Counted from the stretch's first letter, positions 26,853-35,751 are shown. The stretch is DNA of 64,000 nucleotides from Mariniflexile gromovii (GCF_017814435.1 NZ_JAGJCB010000002.1:62001-126000), one strand, 5' to 3'. Notes: generated by a model not told the origin, from the sequence alone. Made by a program: numbers and translations.

Positions 26853-28181
26853 TTATATATTTCGTTCTTTAATTAGTTTATTGCTTAATTCTTCCAGAGA
26901 TACTCCTTTCGTTTCTGGCATCATAAAAATCACAAATAGTAATTGTAGTACCATCATTATGGCAAAAATCAAGAATACCATGCCTTCTCCAATGGTAGAA
27001 AATAATATGGGGACCAAAGAAGGCACAACTGCTGCCAGCACCCAATGCACTGAACTACCAAATGATTGCCCAAAGCCTCTTAGATGGTTAGGGAAAATTT
27101 CTGAAATAAATACCCATATCACAGTTCCTTGCCCTATAGCATGAGATGCTATGAACATGAACAGTAATATGGGTACAATGCTACCTTCCCAACTAAAAAA
27201 AAAGGCAGCAGACACTAGACTCAATGAAATTATATAACCAAATGAACATATGTACATTAATTGTTTTCGTCCTAATCTGTCTATTAGAATAATACCTAAC
27301 AGTGTAAAAATCATATTGGTAACTCCTATTCCTATACTACTTAATAAGGCTGTACTTTCACCAAGACCTGCTTCTTCAAAAATTCTTGGAGCATAATACA
27401 ATAATGCGTTAATACCTGATAGTTGATTAAAGAAAGCTATTAAAAAAGCCAAAATCAAAGGGAATCTATATTTTTTAAGAAATATATTTTCGTTAGGCAC
27501 GGTGTTTTCCATCTCATCCTTAATCTCTAACATGAGCTTTTCTGGATCTTGATCTGGATTAATAATTTTAAGTACTCCTATAGCTTCGCTATTTCTAAAT
27601 TTGGTAAGTAACCAACGTGGGCTTTTGGGAATTGTTAAAGCAAATATTGTGTAAATAGCAGCAGGAAAAGCTTCGACACCTATCATCCAACGCCAAGCGT
27701 TTTCGCCCACATTATTTAATAAGTAATTTGATAAAAAGGCTATAAGAATACCAAATACAATGTTAAATTGATAAAGACCCACTAGTTTACCTCTATCCTT
27801 CGCTGGCGCAATTTCAGATATATATGCTGGGGCCGCAATAGTTGAAGCTCCTACGCCTAAGCCTCCAATAAATCTAAAAACAGCAAATGTCCAAGGGTCG
27901 TTTGCTAAACCAGAACCAATGGCTGAAATGGTATATAGTACACCTATCCAGATTAATGTGTTTTTCCTTCCTAATTTATTAGTTGGTATTCCTCCAAAAA
28001 AGGCTCCAATTACAGTCCCCCAAAGTGCCATTCCTATAACAATAACACCGTGAAACATATCTGAAGAACCCCATAATAGTTGTAATTTTTTTTCTGCGCC
28101 CGATATAACTACTGTGTCAAAACCAAAAAGGAAACCAGCCAAAGCTGCGGTAATAGACCATATCAATATCTTTCTGTTCAT
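26853..28181 (-). CDS. MFS sugar porter, probable fructose importer (B)
   Basis: This sugar porter of 442 residues has about 12 membrane segments. It carries GFLFGFDTVVISGA, the NKLGRKNTLIW loop, PAYISEIAPAKDRGKLV, SPRWLL, NQLSGINALLYYAP and a C-terminal PETKGVSLEEL. It is very like the locus A carrier; differences are mostly conservative and clustered in a few helices. It is the first gene of the locus B operon, downstream of the sensor-regulator. Its role, import of free fructose released in the periplasm, is inferred from BT1758 and the kinase at the operon end. Confidence 0.92.
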   Translation of the reverse strand: MNRKILIWSITAALAGFLFGFDTVVISGAEKKLQLLWGSSDMFHGVIVIGMALWGTVIGAFFGGIPTNKLGRKNTLIWIGVLYTISAIGSGLANDPWTFAVFRFIGGLGVGASTIAAPAYISEIAPAKDRGKLVGLYQFNIVFGILIAFLSNYLLNNVGENAWRWMIGVEAFPAAIYTIFALTIPKSPRWLLTKFRNSEAIGVLKIINPDQDPEKLMLEIKDEMENTVPNENIFLKKYRFPLILAFLIAFFNQLSGINALLYYAPRIFEEAGLGESTALLSSIGIGVTNMIFTLLGIILIDRLGRKQLMYICSFGYIISLSLVSAAFFFSWEGSIVPILLFMFIASHAIGQGTVIWVFISEIFPNHLRGFGQSFGSSVHWVLAAVVPSLVPILFSTIGEGMVFLIFAIMMVLQLLFVIFMMPETKGVSLEELSNKLIKERNI

Positions 28182-28254
28182 GTGGTGTATTTAGTTTAGT
28201 TATTTGGGATTTTGATTTCCCAATGGCAATTTATGCAGCCATAAATGAAATAGG

Positions 28255-28393
28255 GTTAAAATTTGTTACATAGAATAAAAATTTAATAAAAAAAAACACA
28301 ACTACCTAAAAAACAATTAGTTACTAATTAAAAACATGTTTTAGAAGATACTTTTTTTACATTTCTAAAGTGGTTTTTAAAGAAATGTTACAT
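28255..28393 (-). promoter_or_regulatory. Candidate HTCS sites upstream of locus B
   Basis: GTTAAAATTTGTTACAT (28,255-28,271) and TTAAAGAAATGTTACAT (28,377-28,393) resemble the 17-bp unit repeated upstream of locus A (TTCAAAA-T/A-TGTTACCT), chiefly in the TGTTAC core. The second is one arm of an imperfect palindrome with TTTACATTTCTAAAG just before it. The sites are weaker and further apart than in locus A. Nothing else is visible in the 354-bp gap 28,182-28,535. Confidence 0.4.
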
Positions 28394-28535
28394 TGAAGTA
28401 ATAACAGGAAATTATAATATGATAAAATTTTGACCTAGATGTTATTGAACCCTCAATTAATCTTAATCAAAATAATAACTTACAACCTAAATAGCTCAAA
28501 TAGTATTGAATATATAATTTGAAGTTAAAATTGGT

Positions 28536-31262
28536 TTATAACTTATCTCTGAAACGCTTAGGTGTTACCCCGAATTTGACTTTAAAACTGGTAGAAAAAT
28601 AAGTCTGAGAAGAAAATCCTGTAGAATAAGCAATTTCAGAAATGGATAGATCTAAATTATTCTTTAGCATTTCCTCTGCTTTTTCTAATCTTATATTTTG
28701 GATATAATCACTAACTTTAATATCCAAAATAGCTTTTATTTTCCTGTATAACTGCACTCTTGATATTCCAAGTTCTTCAGCTAAAATTTCAACTGTGAAA
28801 TTAGAGTTATCAAGGTTCACACCTATTATAGCATTCATTTTATGAAGGAAATCCTGTTCAGTTGCAATAAAATCATGGTTCTCATTTAACTTATGAATAT
28901 TATTAATATAATAATATCTTAGTTTTTCTCTATTATACAATAAGGTTTTTACAGATTGGAACAGTATAGATAAACTAAACGGTTTAGTTAAATACAAGTC
29001 TGCACCTGACTCTAAACCTTTAATATATGATTCTTTATTGCTTAGTGCTGTTAGAATAATGGTTGGGATATGAGAAGTTCTTAAATCTTTCTTCAAAATT
29101 TCACAAATTTCAAAACCATTTTTAATTGGTAAGTTAACATCGCAAATTATAATATCGGGGATGATTTCGAAAGCTTTCTCAATTCCATCATGACCATCTG
29201 ATTCGTGTATCTCATATACTTGAGATAGTTTATTTCTTAAAAACTTTACTAAATCAGAATTATCTTCAATAATCAAAATACTAAATCTCTCGCTTTCATT
29301 TTTATTGAGGATTACAGGTGTAAAATCATCATCATAATCTGTAATAAAATTCAAATTAGGACTTTCAAGGTTATCGGATTCAAAAACAATTTGATTACTA
29401 TTGAGGTGTGTTTTACCTTTATAGAGTGTTATTATGATCTCAACACCATTATTAGATTTTATCTCAATCTTACCTTTATGAAGGTCAATAAACTCTTTAG
29501 AGATATGCAATCCAATACCAGAACTAGGATTATTGTTGTTTGAACCTTGAAAAAAGGGTTTAAATACATTTTTTAGTTCACTTTCGGGAATACCTATTCC
29601 TGAATCTTTAAAATGAATATGTACAAAATTTGTCTTTTTTTCATCTATAATATCAATTGTAATTTTTCCATTACTTGGCGTAAATTTAAAGGCATTTGAT
29701 AATAAATTAAAAAACACCTTATCCATTAGGTTTCTATCTATGTATACAAGCAAATCTTCATTATTACTATGTAATTGAAAATCGATATTATGCTTTAATG
29801 CTTCCCGCTCAAAATCTTTATAGATACTATTAGTAAAATTGAAGATATTCGTTTCTGAGGCTCTTAAAATAAATTTTCTGTCTTCAACCTTTCTAAAGTC
29901 CAATAATTGATTGATTAACCTAAGTAATCGCTTGGAATTATTAAAAATTAAACCCAATTCGTTTTTTAGTTTAAAATCTCTCTTTATACTATCTTCAATT
30001 ATAGATTCAATGGAAGATAATATTAGAGTTATTGGTGTTTTAAACTCATGGGATAATCCTGTAAAGAAGTTTAACCTAGCGTTATTACTGGCTTTTATTT
30101 GATCTCTTTGAACTAGGATTTTTTTATTGCTTACTTCTAATTGGCGTTTTTTTCTTCTTATTATACTCAATGAATAGATGACTACTGTAATTAAAATAAA
30201 ACTAATAATTAACAACCCTAAAACTAACTTTAAAGTTTTACTCTGTGTTATATAGGTTTCTTCCTGCTTCTTGATTTTTTGTTGTTGTATTTCTATGTCG
30301 TTCTGGTGTTTTTTAATTTTATCATACTGATTTTTCATAATCTCAGCATTTCTATGATCAATTATAGTCGTACTCAATATATTGTTTTTGGGAACATTTT
30401 CATTTCGCAAAATTTTCATAGCAATTTTTATGGCTTCATCACCACCAGTTGGATATAATATGGACGCAGCCAATATGCCACTTTGCACTAATTGAATACC
30501 ATTATTATCACCATTTAAACCATCTACACCAATAAATTTTATGTTTTTTTCAACCCCCTTAGATTTTGCAATCTTCCAAGTATTATAAGCAATTTCATCA
30601 TTAAATGCGTACACATAATTAATGGGTATTACATTTAAAGAATCTAGGATTTGAGGTATTCTTCGATTAACATCTCCATCTTTAATACTATAACAAACAG
30701 TTATTTTTGGCTCATTGCTAACTATTTGATTAAAACCAGAATGTCGTTCTAGAACAGGTGAAGAATCATCACCTCCTTTAATTTCTAGAACATTGATTTC
30801 TTTTTCATTTTGTGACGCAATATAATTTGCCGCATTACGTCCAACGTCCATGTTATTGGCTCCAATATATGCCGTGAATTTTTGAGAATTAATTTTACGA
30901 TCTACAATAATAATAGGAACCCCTTTATCAAAAGCTTTTTCAATTATTGGAACTAATGGCTCTGATCTTAGAGGAGAAACTATAATTACATCAAAACCAC
31001 TACTTAACATGAATTCAATTTGCGAATTTTGAAGTTTTATATCGCCATTAGCTTGAAAAATAGTCAAATCTATTTCTGCATTTAATGAAGCTTCAACTTT
31101 CATTTCATGATCCATTGATTTTCTCCAATCATCAGTACTAATACATTGCGAAAATCCTATTTTGTACTTTTTTGGTTCTGAACCTTTAGAACATCCTAAA
31201 ATTAAAATTACAGCTATAAGAAAGATTGATTTTGAAATATTTGACAAGTTAATCTCTTTCAT
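28536..31262 (-). CDS. Hybrid two-component sensor-regulator with sugar-binding-protein sensor (B)
   Basis: This 908-residue paralogue of the protein at 12,403 has the same order: lipobox ILGC (Cys24), RbsB-like sensor, coiled coil with IEIQQQKIKKQEETY, membrane helix, histidine kinase (SHEFKTPITLILSS), ATPase (DSGIGIP, SSGIGLHIS), receiver (CDVNLPIKNGFEI) and AraC domain ending GVTPKRFRDKL. Sensor residues such as GFSQCIS-DDWRK-MDHEM and VPIIIVDRKINSQKFTAYIGANN are shared with A, so the same sugar, probably fructose, is expected. The DNA-binding domains differ more, which could separate the two operons' operators or still allow cross-talk. It is the last metabolic gene before the mobilization genes. 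Confidence 0.92.
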   Translation of the reverse strand: MKEINLSNISKSIFLIAVILILGCSKGSEPKKYKIGFSQCISTDDWRKSMDHEMKVEASLNAEIDLTIFQANGDIKLQNSQIEFMLSSGFDVIIVSPLRSEPLVPIIEKAFDKGVPIIIVDRKINSQKFTAYIGANNMDVGRNAANYIASQNEKEINVLEIKGGDDSSPVLERHSGFNQIVSNEPKITVCYSIKDGDVNRRIPQILDSLNVIPINYVYAFNDEIAYNTWKIAKSKGVEKNIKFIGVDGLNGDNNGIQLVQSGILAASILYPTGGDEAIKIAMKILRNENVPKNNILSTTIIDHRNAEIMKNQYDKIKKHQNDIEIQQQKIKKQEETYITQSKTLKLVLGLLIISFILITVVIYSLSIIRRKKRQLEVSNKKILVQRDQIKASNNARLNFFTGLSHEFKTPITLILSSIESIIEDSIKRDFKLKNELGLIFNNSKRLLRLINQLLDFRKVEDRKFILRASETNIFNFTNSIYKDFEREALKHNIDFQLHSNNEDLLVYIDRNLMDKVFFNLLSNAFKFTPSNGKITIDIIDEKKTNFVHIHFKDSGIGIPESELKNVFKPFFQGSNNNNPSSGIGLHISKEFIDLHKGKIEIKSNNGVEIIITLYKGKTHLNSNQIVFESDNLESPNLNFITDYDDDFTPVILNKNESERFSILIIEDNSDLVKFLRNKLSQVYEIHESDGHDGIEKAFEIIPDIIICDVNLPIKNGFEICEILKKDLRTSHIPTIILTALSNKESYIKGLESGADLYLTKPFSLSILFQSVKTLLYNREKLRYYYINNIHKLNENHDFIATEQDFLHKMNAIIGVNLDNSNFTVEILAEELGISRVQLYRKIKAILDIKVSDYIQNIRLEKAEEMLKNNLDLSISEIAYSTGFSSQTYFSTSFKVKFGVTPKRFRDKL

Positions 31263-31411
31263 TTTTTTATTATGGTATGTTTATCGAATGTAAAAAATAT
31301 TTAGTGGAACTATTCCCTGATATTTATTTTATTCGAAAATTAATAAAAGTATTTTTAACACTACCCCTTTTATATTGACAATTATGAATCATAACATCTA
31401 AAAAGATGTTT

Positions 31412-31434
31412 AAAAAAACAATAAATTGTTAAAC
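31412..31434 (-). terminator. Weak terminator after the coiled-coil gene
   Basis: On the minus strand AACAA-TTTA-TTGTT is followed by a run of T. The stem is short and AT-only. A second small hairpin (AACATCT/AGATGTT, 31,393-31,411) lies beyond it. Confidence 0.35.
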
Positions 31435-31439
31435 ACTTT

Positions 31440-31751
31440 TTAGATAGCTCCGTAAATTATTGAACAAAAACCAAACAACAGGGCAATTATAAAAACCACC
31501 ACCGCCCAAGTAGGATAAATTTTAGCCTCCTTAATTTTATCATTAAAGCGGCTTTCAAAACCTTCTATCATGCTTTTATGTGTCGTTATTTCTTTTTGAT
31601 GGTCAGCAATGAGAGTTTTATATTCCGACACATCCATTTGGATTTTCAGGTCATTTAATTGCTGGCTGATTGACTCCAGTTTTTCGATGTTCTTATTGAA
31701 TTGATGGAGTTCATTGACCAATAAAGCTGATAATTCTTCAAGTTTTGTCAT
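31440..31751 (-). CDS. Small coiled-coil protein with C-terminal membrane helix
   Basis: This 103-residue protein has heptad-rich helices over about residues 1-75 (LEELSALLVNELHQFNKNIEKL, then KTLIADHQKEITTHKSMIEGF) and one hydrophobic helix at about 80-101 (WAVVVFIIALLFGFCSIIYGAI), so it is tail-anchored. Similar small proteins accompany relaxase genes in flavobacterial mobile elements (DUF6730-like from memory, not checked). It lies 16 bp after the relaxase gene in the same direction and is probably in one operon. A role in mobilization, for example holding the relaxosome near the membrane, is a guess. Confidence 0.65.
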   Translation of the reverse strand: MTKLEELSALLVNELHQFNKNIEKLESISQQLNDLKIQMDVSEYKTLIADHQKEITTHKSMIEGFESRFNDKIKEAKIYPTWAVVVFIIALLFGFCSIIYGAI

Positions 31752-31767
31752 GATTGTCCTGTTTAAT

Positions 31768-32631
31768 TTAATATCCTATATCTATTCCTTTATTAATGGC
31801 TCTTTTAATAATGAACTTTGTTATTTTAAGAGCCAAATTAGGTGTTAGGTCAACTACCTTACCAGCTAGTGTGACGCTTACCTTGTTGTCCTTTAAAATC
31901 TTTGCCCCTTGAATACCTGTTATCTGTTTTCCAATATTACCAAGAGACATATTGCGATGCACTTCGCTACCTTTTAAGTTATGACCATCAAATTCAAACC
32001 GAAAGCCCTGTAGCTTGTTTTGATTATTAATGGTTGGAATGACTTTTACACCATTGATTTGCATATCCTTTATATAGGCATCAAAAGATTTGGGTTTGAA
32101 CTGTTTCATGGTCAGATCATGCCGCCGCTTGATTTCCGTTCGAATTTCCTTTAGATTGAATTCCTTTTCAAATTGGATCTGTTTCACCGTGGTCAGTCCC
32201 ATGTGTTCCCCTACCTTTTCAGCAGCCTGTTGACTGCGCTTACCAATAAAGCTATCGTTATAGGCAATCCCTCTAAAATCAATACGGTTGACATATAGAT
32301 GGATGTGCTTATGCTCTTTATCCTGATGGACAAATGCGATGGCTTGTCGTTCTCCCAATTTCATTTCATGTATAAAGCGTTTGGCAATGGCATGCAGCTC
32401 TTCCTTTCCCAACCGTTTGCCATCTTCAATGGTTGGACTGATTACAAAGGACAATGTATTTTTTGTGCAGTGGTAATTTTGGTCCTGGAGCATTTTGAAC
32501 TCTTGGGTGATTTCTTTTGGTGTATCGCCATGCAGAAATTCCTTCAGCACAATTTCTGCATCCTTTTCCTGGTTCCATCCATAGGACATGGACGCCATGG
32601 TGTGCGATATGCTTTTGCCCTTGCCTATCAT
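31768..32631 (-). CDS. Relaxase / mobilization nuclease
   Basis: This 287-residue protein has the relaxase signature: the histidine cluster FVHQDKEHKHIHLYVNRID (about residues 98-116) preceded by KNTLSFVISPTIEDG. The N-terminal IGKGKSISHTMASMSYGW is typical of Bacteroidota MobA/MobB-type relaxases. It would nick one strand at an origin of transfer. The tyrosine is not assigned with certainty. The start ATG overlaps the end of the upstream MobC-like gene by 4 bases, so translation is coupled. At 287 residues it is short, with no helicase domain, as usual for mobilizable elements. Confidence 0.87.
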   Translation of the reverse strand: MIGKGKSISHTMASMSYGWNQEKDAEIVLKEFLHGDTPKEITQEFKMLQDQNYHCTKNTLSFVISPTIEDGKRLGKEELHAIAKRFIHEMKLGERQAIAFVHQDKEHKHIHLYVNRIDFRGIAYNDSFIGKRSQQAAEKVGEHMGLTTVKQIQFEKEFNLKEIRTEIKRRHDLTMKQFKPKSFDAYIKDMQINGVKVIPTINNQNKLQGFRFEFDGHNLKGSEVHRNMSLGNIGKQITGIQGAKILKDNKVSVTLAGKVVDLTPNLALKITKFIIKRAINKGIDIGY

Positions 32632-33143
32632 GGTTGGAATTTTTTAAGATGTGCCTTGATGTCATTTGCCAAGTCATAGACTTCTTGGGTCAATTTCGGA
32701 TTCCGCTTTTTGAACATGTTCCCAATGGACTTAAAATTGTTATGGTATTTAATGAGCATTTTATAAATCTGGATATGTTCCTCGGTAAACCGTTCCGTGA
32801 TTTCTATTTGAAATAGGCTACGTCTTATATATTCGCTTAACGTCAAACCTGTTCTTTTGGCCTTCACTTTCAAAAGTTTCTTTTCATAAACGGAACAGCG
32901 AAACTTAACGAGGTCTCCCTTCCCCTTAAACACTTTTTTTCCTTTGCGACCAAGGGGAGCAAACGAGAATGTGTCCACAGGCACACATCTCGAATTCCTA
33001 CCCACAAGCTTTTCGTTTTCCGATAGATCCTTTTCCAGATCAAGTTCCAAACTATCTGATTGACCGATTACTTCAGTAGGAATCTTTAAAATCTGCTTCG
33101 GTTCATCTTTAAAATAAAAATCATTTTCATCTTCCTTTTTCAT
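32628..33143 (-). CDS. MobC-like relaxosome accessory protein
   Basis: This 171-residue protein has a charged, probably disordered N-terminal part followed by a ribbon-helix-helix-like segment (VKFRCSVYEKKLLKVKAKRTGLTLSEYIRRSLF, about 80-112) and a helical C-terminus (LIKYHNNFKSIGNMFKKRN). This pattern is that of MobC/plasmid mobilization proteins that bind the transfer origin and help the relaxase. It overlaps the relaxase gene by 4 bases at its 3' end and the primase gene by 17 bases at its 5' end. Confidence 0.75.
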   Translation of the reverse strand: MKKEDENDFYFKDEPKQILKIPTEVIGQSDSLELDLEKDLSENEKLVGRNSRCVPVDTFSFAPLGRKGKKVFKGKGDLVKFRCSVYEKKLLKVKAKRTGLTLSEYIRRSLFQIEITERFTEEHIQIYKMLIKYHNNFKSIGNMFKKRNPKLTQEVYDLANDIKAHLKKFQP

Positions 33144-33981
33144 GGTTTAACAAGTCGTTTAAATCTTTATGGTTTTCATATCTATTACTTTTATCCAAGA
33201 CATGTTTGTGCCTATCAATTATATACTTGGCAGCCTTAAGTCCAGCTGCATCCCTATCCAAATAAAGGTGTACCAAATCATATGTTTCAAAATATTTTTC
33301 AGCGTCCTTAATAAAAGCCAGGGAATTTAAAACGAGTATATCCGAGGTGTTCAAAAGTTCTGCATCCAACATGGCCAAGGACAATAGGTCAAACATGCCT
33401 TCCAATAGAATAAGTTCTTTGCTTTTGTTTTGGATGTAGGTATAGGACTTTGGGCTACTACTGTTTTTAAAAAGCCTATTCCTTAATTCCCAGCCATTTT
33501 TATGGTTCTTTAAGCCCACGGCAAAAAAGGTTTTACCCCTATAATTATACCATACTTCTTTGCAATAGGTTTTGGCAACTTCTGAGGTAATGCCCCTTGT
33601 GCTTATATATTGGAGCAGGGCAGGATGTTCCAATTCCTTCACTTCTATAATTTGAATCTGGGATTCCAAGCTATTGTCAAAGGGTTGCCGTTTGATAGAA
33701 CCAATAGAGTTATTATCATCTAAAAAGGACAGAGCTTCTTTTATCGTACATCTTAAAATCCTGCATACCAAATCGATCACATTGCCTCCTATGCCCTCGC
33801 CGTGGTCGTACCATCGGTTCTTGGTTCTTGAGACTTTCAAAGAGGCTTGGGTTTCTGACCGAAATGGACTCAGAAACCAAGCTTCTTGTTCCGTTGTCCT
33901 TTTGGGAAAATGCCCTAATTTTTCCAGTGCCTTTTCCACTGAAAAATTACGGGCTGTTTCACAATTTATTTTTCTTTTCAT
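33127..33981 (-). CDS. Toprim-domain primase with CHC2-like N-terminus
   Basis: This 284-residue protein has an N-terminal segment FLSPFRSETQASLKVSRTKNRWYDHGEGIGGNVIDLV resembling the DNA-binding part of CHC2-type primases, although the zinc-binding cysteines are not evident. A toprim domain follows, with ELILLEGMFDLLSL (catalytic Glu) and VHLYLDRDAAGLKAAKYI (DxD). It would prime DNA synthesis on the element after transfer or excision. Such genes are regular companions of relaxase genes in Bacteroidota elements. It overlaps the MobC-like gene. Confidence 0.82.
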   Translation of the reverse strand: MKRKINCETARNFSVEKALEKLGHFPKRTTEQEAWFLSPFRSETQASLKVSRTKNRWYDHGEGIGGNVIDLVCRILRCTIKEALSFLDDNNSIGSIKRQPFDNSLESQIQIIEVKELEHPALLQYISTRGITSEVAKTYCKEVWYNYRGKTFFAVGLKNHKNGWELRNRLFKNSSSPKSYTYIQNKSKELILLEGMFDLLSLAMLDAELLNTSDILVLNSLAFIKDAEKYFETYDLVHLYLDRDAAGLKAAKYIIDRHKHVLDKSNRYENHKDLNDLLNHEKGR

Positions 33982-34008
33982 AAGCCAATGTGTTTTAGGG
34001 TGTTTTTT

Positions 34009-34215
34009 TAATGATTTGATGATTTCATCTGGAAAGCCTTATAAACAGTACGTTTTCAGCGTCATCAAAATGTCATCAATTCATCATTCTTGGTTTTTTA
34101 TATCTCTATTTTGTCATCATTAATTTTTTTGATGACTAAATGATGATTTAATGATGACGGCTTTAGCCCAACAAATACGGCAGGTTTTCTATTCTGTCAT
34201 CAAATCATCAAAATT
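34009..34215. repeat. TGATGA/TCATCA repeat cluster, possible origin
   Basis: About a dozen TGATGA or TCATCA hexamers are packed in some 200 bp between the toprim primase and primase-helicase genes, many within GTCATCA. They include an inverted pair GTCATCATTAA / TTGATGAC (34,113-34,135). Iteron-like clusters of this kind mark replication origins or initiator-binding sites. The 207-bp gap 33,982-34,188 has no other content, and the cluster runs into the 3' end of the helicase gene. Confidence 0.5.
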
Positions 34216-35394
34216 TTCGGTTAAAAAAGATTTCCTAACGGTAAAATAGCGCCCTTTGGCATCTACCAAGGTCATATCCCCGTCCGTCCAAATCACAAAT
34301 TTTTGGTAACTGTTCGAGTTGTCCCTATTGCTCAGTTTCCAATCTTTTTTCAGCAACCTCCGCAGTTGGGTCAGATCCGTTTTTACCCGAGTCCTGTTCA
34401 ATGCCAACAGGGCATCCATGGGGCAAAGGTCTACGGCTTCCAAATCAAATTTTTCAATGACACCCATCAGGATGCTTGCCAGTTCCTTTTCAACCCTGTT
34501 GCGATTGTTCTGTACCAGTTTTACCAATGCCTTGGTTCTTATCTGTTGCGCCGTAAACCACATGCGTGTTAGGTGTTTTGAATGTAGCTTTCGTTCTGCC
34601 AGATAATAAAGAAATGCGGGTATCTCTTCAATCAATTTCTCCAGGTAGTTGGTCTCTTCTTCTTCCAGAACGGGCACTTTGATTACCCAAAATCGGGTTT
34701 CATTGGCATCTATCTTTATAAAGCTTTCTTCATTGTTGCTACAAAGAATAAACTTGCCAAAGAACTCAACTTCCCGTTTGTCCTTGCCCTTAGCTTCCAG
34801 TTTATTGATATTCGTGGTACTAAGGTATTTGATGCGCTCAGTAAGTTCTTCCTTGTTGAACAGCACTTCGTCAATACAAATCAAAAGTTTATTTGCCCAA
34901 TCGGCATTGAACTGGCTGCTAAAACTGTCATTGGTCAAATAGGTCAGGTTGTTCTCAAAGATTTCCTTGAGCCATTTTAAAAAGGTACTTTTTCCCGTGG
35001 ATCGTTCCTTGGAGACCAAACATAATATGGGAAGTACCTGGATGGGTTTTAGATACAACAATTGGAGGTAGTCCAATCCCAGTTCGTAATGCTTTCCAAA
35101 GATGTGTTTTACGAATTTGAGGGATAAGGTAACACCCCCTTCTTTAGGCGCTTTACCCAACGGGGAATAGATGTTATAGAACCCTAAACATTCCTGTTTG
35201 AAATCTACATGGCTTGGAATACAGGTAAAGCCATCATATTTTGGGATTTTGCTTAAGTGGTCTTTGCCATGGTCCTGTTTGATGGTCTCCATGTTCCAGT
35301 GCACCAAGATTTCATTAAAGTGGCCCGCTATGGTTGGGGATTTGACGCTTTTATAGTAGGACGTGCCCACACGTATATAGGGTATCTGTTCCAT
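34189..35394 (-). CDS. Primase-helicase family ATPase (DUF5906-like)
   Basis: This is a helicase-like ATPase of mobile elements. The Walker A motif is KERSTGKSTFLKWL (about residues 128-141 from the chosen start) and Walker B is LLICIDEVLF. Further motifs are FILCSNNEESFIKID and ETRFWVIKV, as in superfamily 3-type helicases fused to primases. The start chosen is ATG at 35,394 (MEQIPYIRVG); an open frame continues ten codons upstream to 35,424. The C-terminus has a winged-helix-like part (TDLTQLRRLLKKDWKLS). Together with the toprim primase it forms a replication module, suggesting that the excised element can replicate or restore its second strand. Confidence 0.78.
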   Translation of the reverse strand: MEQIPYIRVGTSYYKSVKSPTIAGHFNEILVHWNMETIKQDHGKDHLSKIPKYDGFTCIPSHVDFKQECLGFYNIYSPLGKAPKEGGVTLSLKFVKHIFGKHYELGLDYLQLLYLKPIQVLPILCLVSKERSTGKSTFLKWLKEIFENNLTYLTNDSFSSQFNADWANKLLICIDEVLFNKEELTERIKYLSTTNINKLEAKGKDKREVEFFGKFILCSNNEESFIKIDANETRFWVIKVPVLEEEETNYLEKLIEEIPAFLYYLAERKLHSKHLTRMWFTAQQIRTKALVKLVQNNRNRVEKELASILMGVIEKFDLEAVDLCPMDALLALNRTRVKTDLTQLRRLLKKDWKLSNRDNSNSYQKFVIWTDGDMTLVDAKGRYFTVRKSFLTENFDDLMTE

Positions 35395-35463
35395 AAGAAT
35401 TGTTTTTATGCCATGAGAAATCACAGCAGATCGTTAGACTGTTTGATTTTGTCTTAAAAAAGG

Positions 35464-35751
35464 TTAGGCATTCTTATTCGACAGATTTCCTGCTTGGGTG
35501 CTGCCCTTTATATTTAGTTCGGGTTCTCGCTTATGTTGAAGTAACCAATCCACAAGCCTCGTTTTATCAAAAAAGACCATCTTACCATTGGGTTTGGAAT
35601 GTGGAATTTTTCCGGAAGCTGTGAGTTTGTATAGATAACTTCTGGATATGCCCGTATAATCACTGGCTTCATCAAAGGTTAATACTTCTTTGTTTCCTAT
35701 GAGTAGTTTTTCTAAACGATCTAATCGATCCAGTATTAAAATAGTGTCCAT
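35464..35751 (-). CDS. Helix-turn-helix (excisionase-type) protein
   Basis: This protein of about 95 residues carries a MerR/excisionase-like helix-turn-helix: LTFDEASDYTGISRSYLYKLTASGKIPHSKPNGKMVFFDKTRLVDWLLQ, the form used for Xis-like proteins and regulators in Bacteroidota mobile elements. ATG at 35,751 (MDTILILDRL) is preferred; an 11-codon extension to 35,784 is possible. It lies between the helicase and integrase genes in the same direction. A role in excision or in control of the module is inferred. Confidence 0.8.
   Translation of the reverse strand: MDTILILDRLDRLEKLLIGNKEVLTFDEASDYTGISRSYLYKLTASGKIPHSKPNGKMVFFDKTRLVDWLLQHKREPELNIKGSTQAGNLSNKNA

Noticed and set aside
33674-34123. 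A 149-residue plus-strand open frame over the primase gene
   Set aside because: It is a shadow of the toprim primase gene and runs into the hexamer repeat cluster; its composition is not protein-like.
31262-34188. A recognisable origin of transfer next to the relaxase gene
   Set aside because: The mobC, relaxase and primase genes overlap or abut. I found no convincing nic-like inverted repeat between or before them, so no oriT is called.
34009-34215. CRISPR array
   Set aside because: The TGATGA units are only six to seven bases, unevenly spaced, and there are no spacers or cas genes.
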